This document shows, in pieces, positions 43,760 through 50,731 of a DNA stretch of 64,000 nt (its first letter is position 1; each line of letters starts with the position of its first letter). The stretch is taken from NCBI GenBank assembly GCA_016234115.1, contig JACRHD010000021.1, forward strand, positions 1 to 64,000, written 5' to 3'. The notes under the pieces were generated by a model. That model ran no database searches, was not told the DNA's origin, and saw nothing but the letters and a program-made list of their open reading frames with translations. Both the position numbers and the translations under genes were made by a program. The stretch comes from Nitrospirota bacterium (GTDB taxonomy: Bacteria; Nitrospirota; Thermodesulfovibrionia; UBA6902).

Positions 43760-44143
43760 TTAATATGTTGTCTCGCTCCCTACGACCAGGGCGTATTTTT
43801 CAACGGGATTGCCGCCGAGGACATGCTCTTTGAATATCTCCCGTATCTTCTCTTTGTTAAGGTCGCCGTATTTTACGGGCGGTTTATTAAGCAGCTCCAC
43901 CGTGACCATGGGCTCACGGGCGCAAAGACCTGCGCAGCCTGAAGTCGTGGTAATCACGTCTTCCGCCTTTGACTGGGCTATCTCATCGAGCAGCACCGTC
44001 ATGACTTCCCTCGCGCCGGCCGCGATCCCGCAGGTGCCCATATGGACGGTCACCTTTGCCCTGTAACCGCCTTCTCTAAGGGAAAAAGTGGCCTTCTGTT
44101 TGTCCTTTATCTTCTTCAGGTCTTCAATTGTCAGCCTCGCCAT
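43760..44143 (-). CDS. Thioredoxin-like [2Fe-2S] protein (HydD-type)
   Basis: This 127-residue protein has the small ferredoxin-like domain found beside hydB/nuoF in hydrogenase and diaphorase operons. It contains the segment HMGTCGIAAGAREVM and, later, TSGCAGLCAREPMV. Only three cysteines are visible (C38, C70, C74), so cluster binding is uncertain. It sits between the NuoE fusion and the NuoF-like gene. It may pass electrons or serve as an assembly part; its exact role is not established in the family. Confidence 0.88.
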   Translation of the reverse strand: MARLTIEDLKKIKDKQKATFSLREGGYRAKVTVHMGTCGIAAGAREVMTVLLDEIAQSKAEDVITTTSGCAGLCAREPMVTVELLNKPPVKYGDLNKEKIREIFKEHVLGGNPVEKYALVVGSETTY

Positions 44144-44156
44144 AAAATCTCCTTTG

Positions 44157-44238
44157 GGTCAAGGGTCAGGGGTCAGAGGTCAAGCGGCCAGGAAGTACTT
44201 TACTTCTTGACCCTTGCCCCATGACCCTTGACCCTGAC
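44157..44238. repeat. Heptamer-arm inverted repeat, gggtcaa family
   Basis: Left arm gggtcaagggtcaggggtca and right arm cttgacccttgccccatgac... face each other between the receiver-NuoE gene and the [2Fe-2S] gene. Confidence 0.85.
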
Positions 44239-44242
44239 TTTT

Positions 44243-45118
44243 TCACGCGTATTCCTTCAAAATATCCGGCACCTTCTTCGGGTTCATGGCGCCGTATGTT
44301 TCCTCGTCGATAACCATGACCGGCGCCAGCCCGCAGGCCCCGAGGCAGCGGACGGTCTCCAATGAGAATTTCTTGTCTTCCGTCACCTCGCCGACATCTA
44401 TCTTGAGGTCTTCTTTTATCCTGTTCAGGACCTCTTCAACCCTTTTTACGTAACATGCGGTGCCGAGGCAGATCCTGATATTATGGTCTCCTCTGGGCTT
44501 CATTGTGAAAAAAGAGTAAAAGGAGACGATGCCGTGTATCTCGGCCGGCGTCATGTTCAATCCCTTTGCAATTCGCTTCTGCACCTCGGGAGGGAGATAT
44601 CCGACTATTTGCTGACAGCGCTGAAGCACAGGGATGGAGCTTCCGGGTTTGCTCCTGTACTGGCTTATGACCCTGTCTATCTCCTGCAGCATTGACGGGG
44701 GCAGTTCTTCTTTCTTTTCCTTTGGCTCAAGAGGAGCTTTCTTCTCCCTTATCCAGCTTACCGCCCTCTGGGTCACATCTAACAGGACGGTCGGGGTAAA
44801 AGGCTTCGGAACATAATCTATAATGCCGAGCTCCAGGGCGTCCTTTATCGTGTCCTGGGAAGGATAACCGGTGATTATCACGACACCCGTGTCCGGTCTT
44901 TTCTGCCGGATCCATCTTATGAGGGTTATGCCGTCCACTTCAGGCATTTTAAGGTCGGTAAAGACAAGGTCGAAAGGCTGCTGTTCCATCCGGAGTATCG
45001 CGTCTTTCGCGCTCAGCAGTCCCTGGACGTTGTATCCCTCCGACTTAAGGATGCTCTCACAGCTTCTTATTATTATCGGCTCGTCGTCAACGACCAGTAT
45101 TTTTAAATCATCAACCAT
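44243..45118 (-). CDS. Response-regulator receiver fused to a NuoE [2Fe-2S] subunit
   Basis: This 291-residue protein joins two normally separate domains. Residues 1-125 are a CheY-like receiver: acidic pair at residues 11-12, phospho-acceptor D55 in VFTDLKMPE and the lysine in VPKPF. After a charged linker (about 126-142), residues 145-291 are a complete NuoE/HydC domain: IVGYLPPEVQKRIAKGLNM, GIVSFYSFFT, and the cluster ligands CLGTAC and CLGAC. NuoE works with NuoF in NADH oxidation, so phosphorylation might gate electron flow. No break or repeat lies at the junction, so this is a true fusion. Confidence 0.92.
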   Translation of the reverse strand: MVDDLKILVVDDEPIIIRSCESILKSEGYNVQGLLSAKDAILRMEQQPFDLVFTDLKMPEVDGITLIRWIRQKRPDTGVVIITGYPSQDTIKDALELGIIDYVPKPFTPTVLLDVTQRAVSWIREKKAPLEPKEKKEELPPSMLQEIDRVISQYRSKPGSSIPVLQRCQQIVGYLPPEVQKRIAKGLNMTPAEIHGIVSFYSFFTMKPRGDHNIRICLGTACYVKRVEEVLNRIKEDLKIDVGEVTEDKKFSLETVRCLGACGLAPVMVIDEETYGAMNPKKVPDILKEYA

Positions 45119-45137
45119 TTAATGTCTCCTCATTAAA

Positions 45138-45215
45138 AGGGTTCAAGGGTTAAGGGTTCGAGGGTTCAAGTGAGGGTCTTACTCGACCCCTCGAACCCTT
45201 AACCCCTTGGACCCT
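45138..45215. repeat. Inverted repeat of gggttcaa / gggttaa words
   Basis: Left arm agggttcaagggttaagggt... (45138-45170) and right arm ctcgacccctcgaaccctta... (45182-45215). Units are 7 or 8 nt. It separates the two receiver-fusion genes. Confidence 0.85.
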
Positions 45216-45218
45216 AAA

Positions 45219-45992
45219 TTAAGTCTGTTCACTTGCCAGCGGCAGCACCCTTGCCAGCCAGAGCAGCCACCCTTCCGACAGGTGGTCTTTCAGCAGGGCG
45301 ACCATTACATCGTTTGCCTTCGTATTGATTTCTCTCAGCTCTCCGCTCATGGGCGAATTCAGGTCGCTCACCGGACTGCTGCTTGCATAAAGCCTTGCGA
45401 AAGGCTTTCCGGCTTCCAGACTGTCTATATCCTGCATGAATTCCACATACACGAGATTGCCCGCCAGCATCCAGTACCTGAGGTCGCAGCCGATCTCCCA
45501 CAGACCGTCTTTGACCGGCCTGGCCCAGGTGCCTTCTTTATAGAAGATGACCGGGTTTTCCGCGTCCCTGAGGGGGGTCACGGAGTCCCTGAACTCGTCG
45601 ATGAAGGCCTGCCTCAGTATCCACCCCCGCGTGTCGAAAACCTTGTTGGCGACATTGATCATGAAGTCCGGAGTAAAGGGCTTTTCGATATATTCAAACG
45701 CGCCGAGGCGTGAAGATTCCCTCGCGTCTTCGAGGGTCGGATAGCCGGTGATGATGACAACGTCCGTCTTGGGCTTGAGGACCCGCGCCTCCTTCAGCAC
45801 GGTCATGCCGTTTATATCAGGCAGTCTTACATCCGAGATGAAGAGGTCGAAGTCTTCCCTGGCCAGCTTGTTGAGGGCGTCCTCTCCTCTTTCCGCGGTC
45901 GATATGCTGTATCCTTCGGCGCCAAGAATCCTCTTGCAGCTTAACGTCACGACAGGGTCATCGTCGAGTACTAAAATTCTCCCTTTTTCCAC
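45219..45992 (-). CDS. Receiver fused to GcvH-like domain lacking the lipoyl lysine
   Basis: This 257-residue protein has a receiver (residues 1-120; D54 in FISDVRLPD, lysine in EKPF). The second half (about 150-250) follows the glycine-cleavage H-protein pattern: WARPVKDGLWEIG, GNLVYVEFM, PVSDLNSPMSGEL, and SEGWLLWLA near the end. At the place of the lipoylated ESVKA lysine it reads ASSSP, so lipoylation is not expected. It lies between the HATPase and receiver-NuoE genes. The domain may have become a binding or sensory module. Confidence 0.85.
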   Translation of the reverse strand: MEKGRILVLDDDPVVTLSCKRILGAEGYSISTAERGEDALNKLAREDFDLFISDVRLPDINGMTVLKEARVLKPKTDVVIITGYPTLEDARESSRLGAFEYIEKPFTPDFMINVANKVFDTRGWILRQAFIDEFRDSVTPLRDAENPVIFYKEGTWARPVKDGLWEIGCDLRYWMLAGNLVYVEFMQDIDSLEAGKPFARLYASSSPVSDLNSPMSGELREINTKANDVMVALLKDHLSEGWLLWLARVLPLASEQT

Positions 45993-46082
45993 TGAGCCAC
46001 CTTTTCTGAGTGATCATGCGCCCCCCGTCGCCCCAAGGCATCGCAACGGGAAGCGGGAGATTTTGATTAAATAATTTGTTTT

Positions 46083-46125
46083 CAAAATCCCCCCGTCTCC
46101 CCCTGTTTCAAAGGGGGAAAATATG
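46083..46125. repeat. Short aaatccccc / gggggaaa hairpin repeat
   Basis: Words tccccccgtctccccctgtt and caaagggggaaaat pair. It lies between the HATPase gene and the receiver-GcvH gene. Confidence 0.8.
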
Positions 46126-46143
46126 TGCCGGTGAACTTTTGGG

Positions 46144-46695
46144 CTATTGTAGCATATTGTTTGCAATAATTAGCCATGCACTTATATCATCTTTAATAAT
46201 TTTTATTACTTCGGGGGTGTTCAGGGGAACGCCGTCCAGTTCTTTACGAATGTCGGCGATATTTAAAGTATAAACATCGTCATCCTTCCGGTGCTCGAAG
46301 ATAAAGTCGATCTCCGGGTTGGAGGCAATCAGGACTATAAGCGTATTGCAAATGTCCCCGAGCGGTTTCCTGTCCACGTGATCGCACTGAAAACAGGCGC
46401 TGATAGTCGTGCCCTTCCCTTTTTCAGTCTTGATGGTCAAATCCCCGCAGCATTCTCTCGCTGCCTGGGCCAACAGGGGAATCCCCAACCCGACCTTCCG
46501 CACTGTCTTTGTGGTAAAAAAAGGGTCTGTAATTTGTTGGACCGTCTTGCTGTCCATCCCCTTGCCGTTGTCGCTTATTTCAAGGAGAAGGAGGTTCTTC
46601 CCGGTGTCTTCAACGATCTTAATCCTGATTTCCGTAGCGCCCGCGGCTATGGAGTTTTCCGCGATGTCGAGGATGTGTAATGAAAGGTCCTGCAT
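46144..46695 (-). CDS. HATPase-domain protein of the diaphorase operon
   Basis: This 183-residue protein has an isolated histidine-kinase-type ATPase domain (N-box ILDIAENSIAAGATEI, G1 ISDNGKGMD, G2 VGLGIPLLAQAA) but no dimerisation/phospho-acceptor domain, so it is not a classical sensor kinase. Similar free HATPase proteins are encoded in clusters of bifurcating [FeFe] hydrogenases beside hydC and hydB. It is the first gene of the diaphorase run and has its own promoter. Its C-terminal part (residues 120-183) is helical and of unknown role. Confidence 0.87.
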   Translation of the reverse strand: MQDLSLHILDIAENSIAAGATEIRIKIVEDTGKNLLLLEISDNGKGMDSKTVQQITDPFFTTKTVRKVGLGIPLLAQAARECCGDLTIKTEKGKGTTISACFQCDHVDRKPLGDICNTLIVLIASNPEIDFIFEHRKDDDVYTLNIADIRKELDGVPLNTPEVIKIIKDDISAWLIIANNMLQ

Positions 46696-46706
46696 ACTTT
46701 TAAAGC

Positions 46707-46715
46707 ATTATAACA
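46707..46715 (-). promoter_or_regulatory. Extended -10 promoter of the diaphorase operon
   Basis: Read on the minus strand: TGTTATAAT, a TG-n extended -10 box with a consensus hexamer. It lies 11 nt before the ATG of the HATPase gene, so the leader would be about five nt. No good -35 is visible. Confidence 0.5.
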
Positions 46716-46775
46716 AAAAATGAAGGAGGGGTGTGAATAACCCGGGCAGCATACCTGCGAAGCCCCTAATCGCTA

Positions 46776-46822
46776 AATTCCCCCTTTGAAAAAGGGGGAT
46801 GAAGGGGGATTTTGAAATAAAG
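46776..46822. repeat. Short tcccccttt / gggggattt hairpin repeat
   Basis: Words aattccccctttg and caaaaagggggatgaagggg pair. From 46823 to 46998 the gap between the diaphorase operon and the toxin-antitoxin pair holds nothing I can identify. Confidence 0.75.
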
Positions 46823-46998
46823 GCATCTATCAGAACACCCTCTGTCCGGTTATAATGGCCACTAACGTTTTAATAGGACATCAACATCTTCATCAAGGTA
46901 GATCGAGATCAACGGACTGAAGGATGGATGATTTTATCAGATCAGAAAATTAGTTCTATCATTTCGCCTTTTTTTGTTTCTTACCTGAGATCCGTGAG

Positions 46999-47032
46999 TT
47001 GACATAGTGTAGCTTATAAGCTACACTATGTC
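46999..47032 (+). promoter_or_regulatory. Promoter and 32-bp perfect palindrome of the toxin-antitoxin operon
   Basis: A perfect -35 TTGACA (46999-47004) is followed after 17 nt by TACACT (47022-47027). A perfect palindrome with half-site GACATAGTGTAGCTTA spans 47001-47032 and covers both boxes and the spacer. The toxin ATG begins at the next base, 47033, so the message would be leaderless. This is the expected layout for autoregulation by the antitoxin. Confidence 0.65.
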
Positions 47033-47375
47033 ATGCGGGCATTTCCACTTGAACTTGAATATTATGTCAGCGCAACCGGCAAGATACCTTTTAAGGAATG
47101 GCTCGAAGGGCTTCGGGATATTTTCTGCCAGAGCTAAGATACGCGTCAGACTCGATCGCGTGAGGCTTGGCAATGTCGGTGATAACCGCGCCGTCGGCGA
47201 AGGCGTCAGTGAACTGAAGATCGACTATGGTCCAGGGTATAGAGTTTATTTTGCCCGGGAAAGTGCCCGTATCATCCTTCTTCTCCTCGGGGGAGACAAG
47301 TCGGGGCAGAAGAAAGATATTCAAACACCAAAAGAATACTGGAATGATCACAAAACGAGGAGAAAACATGCCTAA
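47033..47375 (+). pseudogene. HI1419/RelE-type toxin gene with a frameshift
   Basis: The first frame from ATG 47033 reads LELEYYVSATGKIPFKEWLEGLRD, typical of the start of HI1419-type (RelE-superfamily) toxins, but it ends in TAA at 47135 after 34 codons. The rest of the family (ARAKIRVRLDRVRLG, GVSELKIDYGPGYRVYF, LLLGGDKSGQKKDI) continues in the next frame to 47375. The shift lies near a TTTT run at about 47120. Either the toxin is inactivated, the read has an error, or a frameshift is used in translation. It overlaps the antitoxin gene by eight nt. Confidence 0.8.
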
Positions 47376-47679
47376 GACATCTTCTTATCAAAAAGACCTG
47401 ATCGAGTCGCTTAAAGACCCGTGTGAGGCCGCGGCTTATCTTAACGCTGCCATTGAGGAGGGAGACCGCTCTGTTTTCCTGCTGGCTTTGCGCAATGTGG
47501 CAGAGGCGCACGGCGGGATGGCCGCCCTCGCGGAAAAGGCAAACCTTAGCCGCGAAAGCCTCTACAGGATGCTCTCAAAAAAAGGCAATCCGGAGATCAA
47601 GAGCCTTTACACGCTCCTTCATGCCATGGGGTTGCGGCTTGCCATAGAGGCCGAGCCGAATACCTGCGAAGCCGCCTGA
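47368..47679 (+). CDS. HI1420-type antitoxin (helix-turn-helix)
   Basis: This 103-residue protein is the partner of the upstream toxin. It begins with SSYQKDLIESLKDPCEAAAYLNAAIEEGD, and its C-terminal half is an XRE-like helix-turn-helix (GGMAALAEKANLSRESLYRML ... LYTLLHAMGL). It should bind the toxin and the palindromic operator upstream. The ATG at 47368 lies behind aggaga and overlaps the toxin tail by eight nt, the order toxin-antitoxin typical of this type. The sequence is intact. Confidence 0.9.
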   Translation: MPKTSSYQKDLIESLKDPCEAAAYLNAAIEEGDRSVFLLALRNVAEAHGGMAALAEKANLSRESLYRMLSKKGNPEIKSLYTLLHAMGLRLAIEAEPNTCEAA

Positions 47680-47689
47680 CCCTTTCCGG

Positions 47690-48907
47690 CTACGCCCCGA
47701 ACTTCTTGAGCCTCAAGGCGTGGGCCAGCGCCAGGGGCATGATGTTCAATGCGGGAAGGATGCCGAGTTCGCCTTTGACGCATTCACGCTCTGAAAAGGC
47801 ACTGCAGATATTGCCTAACACATAAGGCGACTTAAGGAGGACGGGAACCGGGTGCCAGCTATGCCCCTTCATCAATGCGGGAGTCGAATGGTCGCCGGTT
47901 ATGATCAGGACATCGGGATTTAGTTCAAGCACCTGCGGAAGCAGTTTATCGAATTCCGAAATCCTCGCGGCCTTGCCCTCGAAATTACCGTCCTCGCCGT
48001 ATGAATCGACCTTCTTTACATGCATAAAGAAAAAATCATAATCATTGTATTTCTGTTTCAGGAAACTGATTTCATCTTCAACGGTCCCTTCCAGCGTCGG
48101 CGTTTCCATGCCCACGAGCTTTGCAAGCCCGCGGTACATCGGATATGTCGCAATGGCCAACGCCTTGAGCCCGAAGGCCTCGCGAAACGACGGGATGTGA
48201 GGCATGTTTGAAAAGCCCCGGGTCAGGATGAAATTGGCCTTCTCCTCATTTCGCAGGACTTCATGCGCCTTCTTTATCAGCTTCTCCGCTATCGCTGAAA
48301 CCCTTTCCGCGTTTTTTGACAACGCCGAGGGCGGCAGAGGCGCCTTTCCTTCTTTTTGCGGGTCCGTATCGGACAGCATTGCCGCGTCCGGCTTTAGGTC
48401 TCCGGGAAATCTCATGAGAACGGCAAACCTGTGCTCCATGCCCGGCGCAAAAATGAGTTCGACGTCATCTATCTTTTTTATCTCCTGCTGCAGCCTTTCA
48501 GTGAGTTTCCTGCTCTGCTCGGTAGGAACCCTCCCGGCGCGCCTGTCCGCGATGACGCCGTCTTTGATAGTCGCGTAATTGCACCTGACCGCTACATCCG
48601 TCTTTCTCACTTCGAGACCGAGACCGAGGGCTTCGAGTATCCCTCTGCCGATCTGACACTCAAGCGGGTCGTATCCGAATATGCCGAGATGCCCGGGCCC
48701 GCTTCCCGGTGTGATTCCATACGCAACAGGCACGTGCAGTCCACACGCGGACTTCCTTGCAAGCGCATCGAGGTTCGGAGTGTCGGCCGCCTCAAGCTCC
48801 GTCTTTCCGGAGGCGTCGGGAAGGCCCCCTATTCCATCCAAAACGACCATAACGATCTTCGCAGCATTGTTCTGTAAAAGCGGCTTTATCAATTCCTGCA
48901 TATTCAT
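47690..48907 (-). CDS. apgM: Cofactor-independent phosphoglycerate mutase, archaeal type (ApgM)
   Basis: This 405-residue metalloenzyme interconverts 2- and 3-phosphoglycerate. It shows the alkaline-phosphatase-superfamily pattern: VMVVLDGIGGLPD, the AADTPNLDALA segment, GITPGSGPGHLGIFGYDP around the catalytic serine, and TGDHSTPALMKGHSWHPVP for the second metal site. Length matches the archaeal-type enzyme. The ATG has gggagga nine nt upstream. The gene is convergent with the antitoxin, with ten nt between the stops. Confidence 0.95.
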   Translation of the reverse strand: MNMQELIKPLLQNNAAKIVMVVLDGIGGLPDASGKTELEAADTPNLDALARKSACGLHVPVAYGITPGSGPGHLGIFGYDPLECQIGRGILEALGLGLEVRKTDVAVRCNYATIKDGVIADRRAGRVPTEQSRKLTERLQQEIKKIDDVELIFAPGMEHRFAVLMRFPGDLKPDAAMLSDTDPQKEGKAPLPPSALSKNAERVSAIAEKLIKKAHEVLRNEEKANFILTRGFSNMPHIPSFREAFGLKALAIATYPMYRGLAKLVGMETPTLEGTVEDEISFLKQKYNDYDFFFMHVKKVDSYGEDGNFEGKAARISEFDKLLPQVLELNPDVLIITGDHSTPALMKGHSWHPVPVLLKSPYVLGNICSAFSERECVKGELGILPALNIMPLALAHALRLKKFGA

Positions 48908-48966
48908 GATTTCATTTCCTCCCGGTAGCTATTATTAAGGTTCTCATACTATCATTCCTTCATACG

Positions 48967-49042
48967 TCATTCCCGCATGCCTTTAGCGGGAATCCAGTAG
49001 TTCTTAGTCTCTGGATGCCCGATAAAAACCTCGGGCATGACG
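48967..49042. repeat. Bipartite double-hairpin repeat, compact copy
   Basis: Hairpin one attcccgc...gcgggaat and hairpin two tggatgcccgataaaaacct...cgggcatgac match the copy at 33470. It lies in the 230-nt gap between apgM and the STAS-HATPase gene, which otherwise holds nothing I recognise. Confidence 0.85.
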
Positions 49043-49139
49043 GAAAAGGCCTTGCATCCTATGAGATCCAAAGCTAATTACCGTCAGCCCGTGTCGTAAA
49101 TTATAACAGATCGGGATGCCGCCTCGCCCCTGCAGCCTG

Positions 49140-49982
49140 TCAAACCTCCGGCAGCATTATGTTGATCTGCGCGCCGGGGAAAAAAGGAAGATTCGACTCT
49201 TTCTCCTTCCCCCAGGCCCATTCAGGGATGATCGACAGCTTGGCCTTCCCCGAGCGGATCGATATTTTCCCGTTCCACTCCTTTACCAGCCTCCTGACGG
49301 CGGCGAGCCCGTGTCCCCTGCCCGCGTCTTCATATCTTGACATGCCGCAGAGGAGCGCCTTCTCAATCGCCTCGAGGTCGTTACCCACCTGAATTCTCCT
49401 GGCGAGGGACTCCCTGAAGCCTATCCCCAAATCCATCACCGCGATCTTGACGACGTTCCTGTCTATTTTATGAAAGTGATATTTCTGGATGCCTACAAAT
49501 CCCGTGTTCTCGCTGTGCTCGATGATGTTCTGGCACACCTCGGAAAGCGCGACAATGAAGGAGTTGACAGCGCGCTCGTCATAGTGAAGATGTTTGGCGA
49601 GGATCGCATGAGCGCGCTTTTTTACCCTGCCGACAATAAAATGGATATCATCCGATTTCTCAATCGGCGTAATTTCCAGAAGGACGTCCGAGCCGGGGCT
49701 CCGCAAATACCTGACCGGTATGTCCGGTCTTTGCGGCCTGACGTCAAAATACCCGCCAGCGTACCTGAAGAAATCCATCCTCTCAAGATATTTGAGCGCG
49801 TCCGCCGACCGTGGAAGCAGGAGGGTCTTTCTCTTTTGTTGAAGCGCGAGAAGTCGTCCGGTCTCCAACAGGCCGACTATCCCGTAGGGGTCGATGAACG
49901 TTACGTCGCGCAGGTCGATTGCTTCAGAGCCGGACGTCCCGGAGAGGAACAATTCAAAGGTGTCGTCGGAAAGGTGTGTCAT
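49140..49982 (-). CDS. STAS-like plus HATPase regulatory protein
   Basis: This 280-residue protein has an N-terminal STAS-like domain (SEAIDLRDVTFIDPYGIVGLLETGRLL) and a C-terminal anti-sigma-type ATPase domain (ALSEVCQNIIEHSENTGFVGI, VMDLGIGFRESLA, GRGHGLAAVRRLV). Such fusions act in partner-switching regulation, with the kinase domain phosphorylating a STAS partner. I chose the ATG at 49982, since the upstream in-frame codons are heptamer repeats and overlap lolD. Its partners are not identified. Confidence 0.83.
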   Translation of the reverse strand: MTHLSDDTFELFLSGTSGSEAIDLRDVTFIDPYGIVGLLETGRLLALQQKRKTLLLPRSADALKYLERMDFFRYAGGYFDVRPQRPDIPVRYLRSPGSDVLLEITPIEKSDDIHFIVGRVKKRAHAILAKHLHYDERAVNSFIVALSEVCQNIIEHSENTGFVGIQKYHFHKIDRNVVKIAVMDLGIGFRESLARRIQVGNDLEAIEKALLCGMSRYEDAGRGHGLAAVRRLVKEWNGKISIRSGKAKLSIIPEWAWGKEKESNLPFFPGAQINIMLPEV

Positions 49983-50022
49983 GCGAATTCTTTGCCCTAT
50001 GCGCTTTGCTCTCTGCCCTACG
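49983..50022. repeat. Heptamer tract at the lolD stop
   Basis: On the minus strand the words gcgtagg, gcagaga, gcaaagc, gcatagg, gcaaaga follow one another. The lolD stop TAG is inside the first. The tract ends one base before the next start codon. Confidence 0.7.
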
Positions 50023-50689
50023 CAATTATCATCCCGTCCCTCATTCTTATAATCCTCCCGCATCCGGCTGCGAGGGTTTCATTATGGGTCACGATGATAA
50101 ACGTTGTGCCTTTTTTGTTCAGGTCTTTCAGGAGCTGAAACAACTCTTCCCCGGTCTGAGTATCGAGATTGCCCGTAGGTTCGTCCGCCAGCACGACCTT
50201 GGGGTCGAGCATAAGAGCCCTCGCAACGGCGACCCTCTGCTGCTCGCCGCCTGAAAGCTCGCCCGGCTTGTGAGTCAATCTGCCGGAAAGCCCGACACCG
50301 GAAAGTATCTGTGAGGCCCTCTTTACGGCTTCGTCGCGATTGGTCCCCGAGATGAGCGCCGGCATCATCGCATTTTCAAGGGTGTTGAACTCCGGCAGGA
50401 GGTGGTGAAACTGAAAGACATAACCTACAGACCTGCTCCTGAAGAGGCACAGGGCGTCTTCCTTCAGCGCAAAGACGTCTTGCCCTTCATAAAAGACATT
50501 GCCTGAAGAAGGCTTATCGAGCGTTCCAAGTATATGAAGCAGTGTGCTCTTGCCGACCCCTGACGGCCCCATAAGGGCGACCATTTCTCCTCGGGGCACA
50601 TCAAAGGTAATGTCCTTCAGCACACGCAGCGCGCCGCCCGGCGTGGTAAACGTCTTGTTCAGGTCCTTAACGCTTATTAACGGTTCCAT
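50018..50689 (-). CDS. lolD: Lipoprotein-releasing ABC transporter ATPase LolD
   Basis: This 223-residue ATPase powers release of lipoproteins from the inner membrane. It has Walker A GPSGVGKSTLL, the signature LSGGEQQRVAVARAL and Walker B VVLADEPTGNLD; the length is normal. It follows the LolC-type permease on the same strand, with a short heptamer repeat between. The lipoproteins at 8281 and 11059 would be clients of this system. Confidence 0.95.
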   Translation of the reverse strand: MEPLISVKDLNKTFTTPGGALRVLKDITFDVPRGEMVALMGPSGVGKSTLLHILGTLDKPSSGNVFYEGQDVFALKEDALCLFRSRSVGYVFQFHHLLPEFNTLENAMMPALISGTNRDEAVKRASQILSGVGLSGRLTHKPGELSGGEQQRVAVARALMLDPKVVLADEPTGNLDTQTGEELFQLLKDLNKKGTTFIIVTHNETLAAGCGRIIRMRDGMIIA

Positions 50690-50692
50690 ACT

Positions 50693-50730
50693 AAAATTTG
50701 AGATTTGAAATTTGAGATTTGATATTTTTT
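50693..50730. repeat. Heptamer tract, atttgag family
   Basis: Tandem words atttgag, atttgaa, atttgag, atttgat lie between lolC and lolD. No clear opposing arm. Confidence 0.8.
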
Positions 50731-50731
50731 A

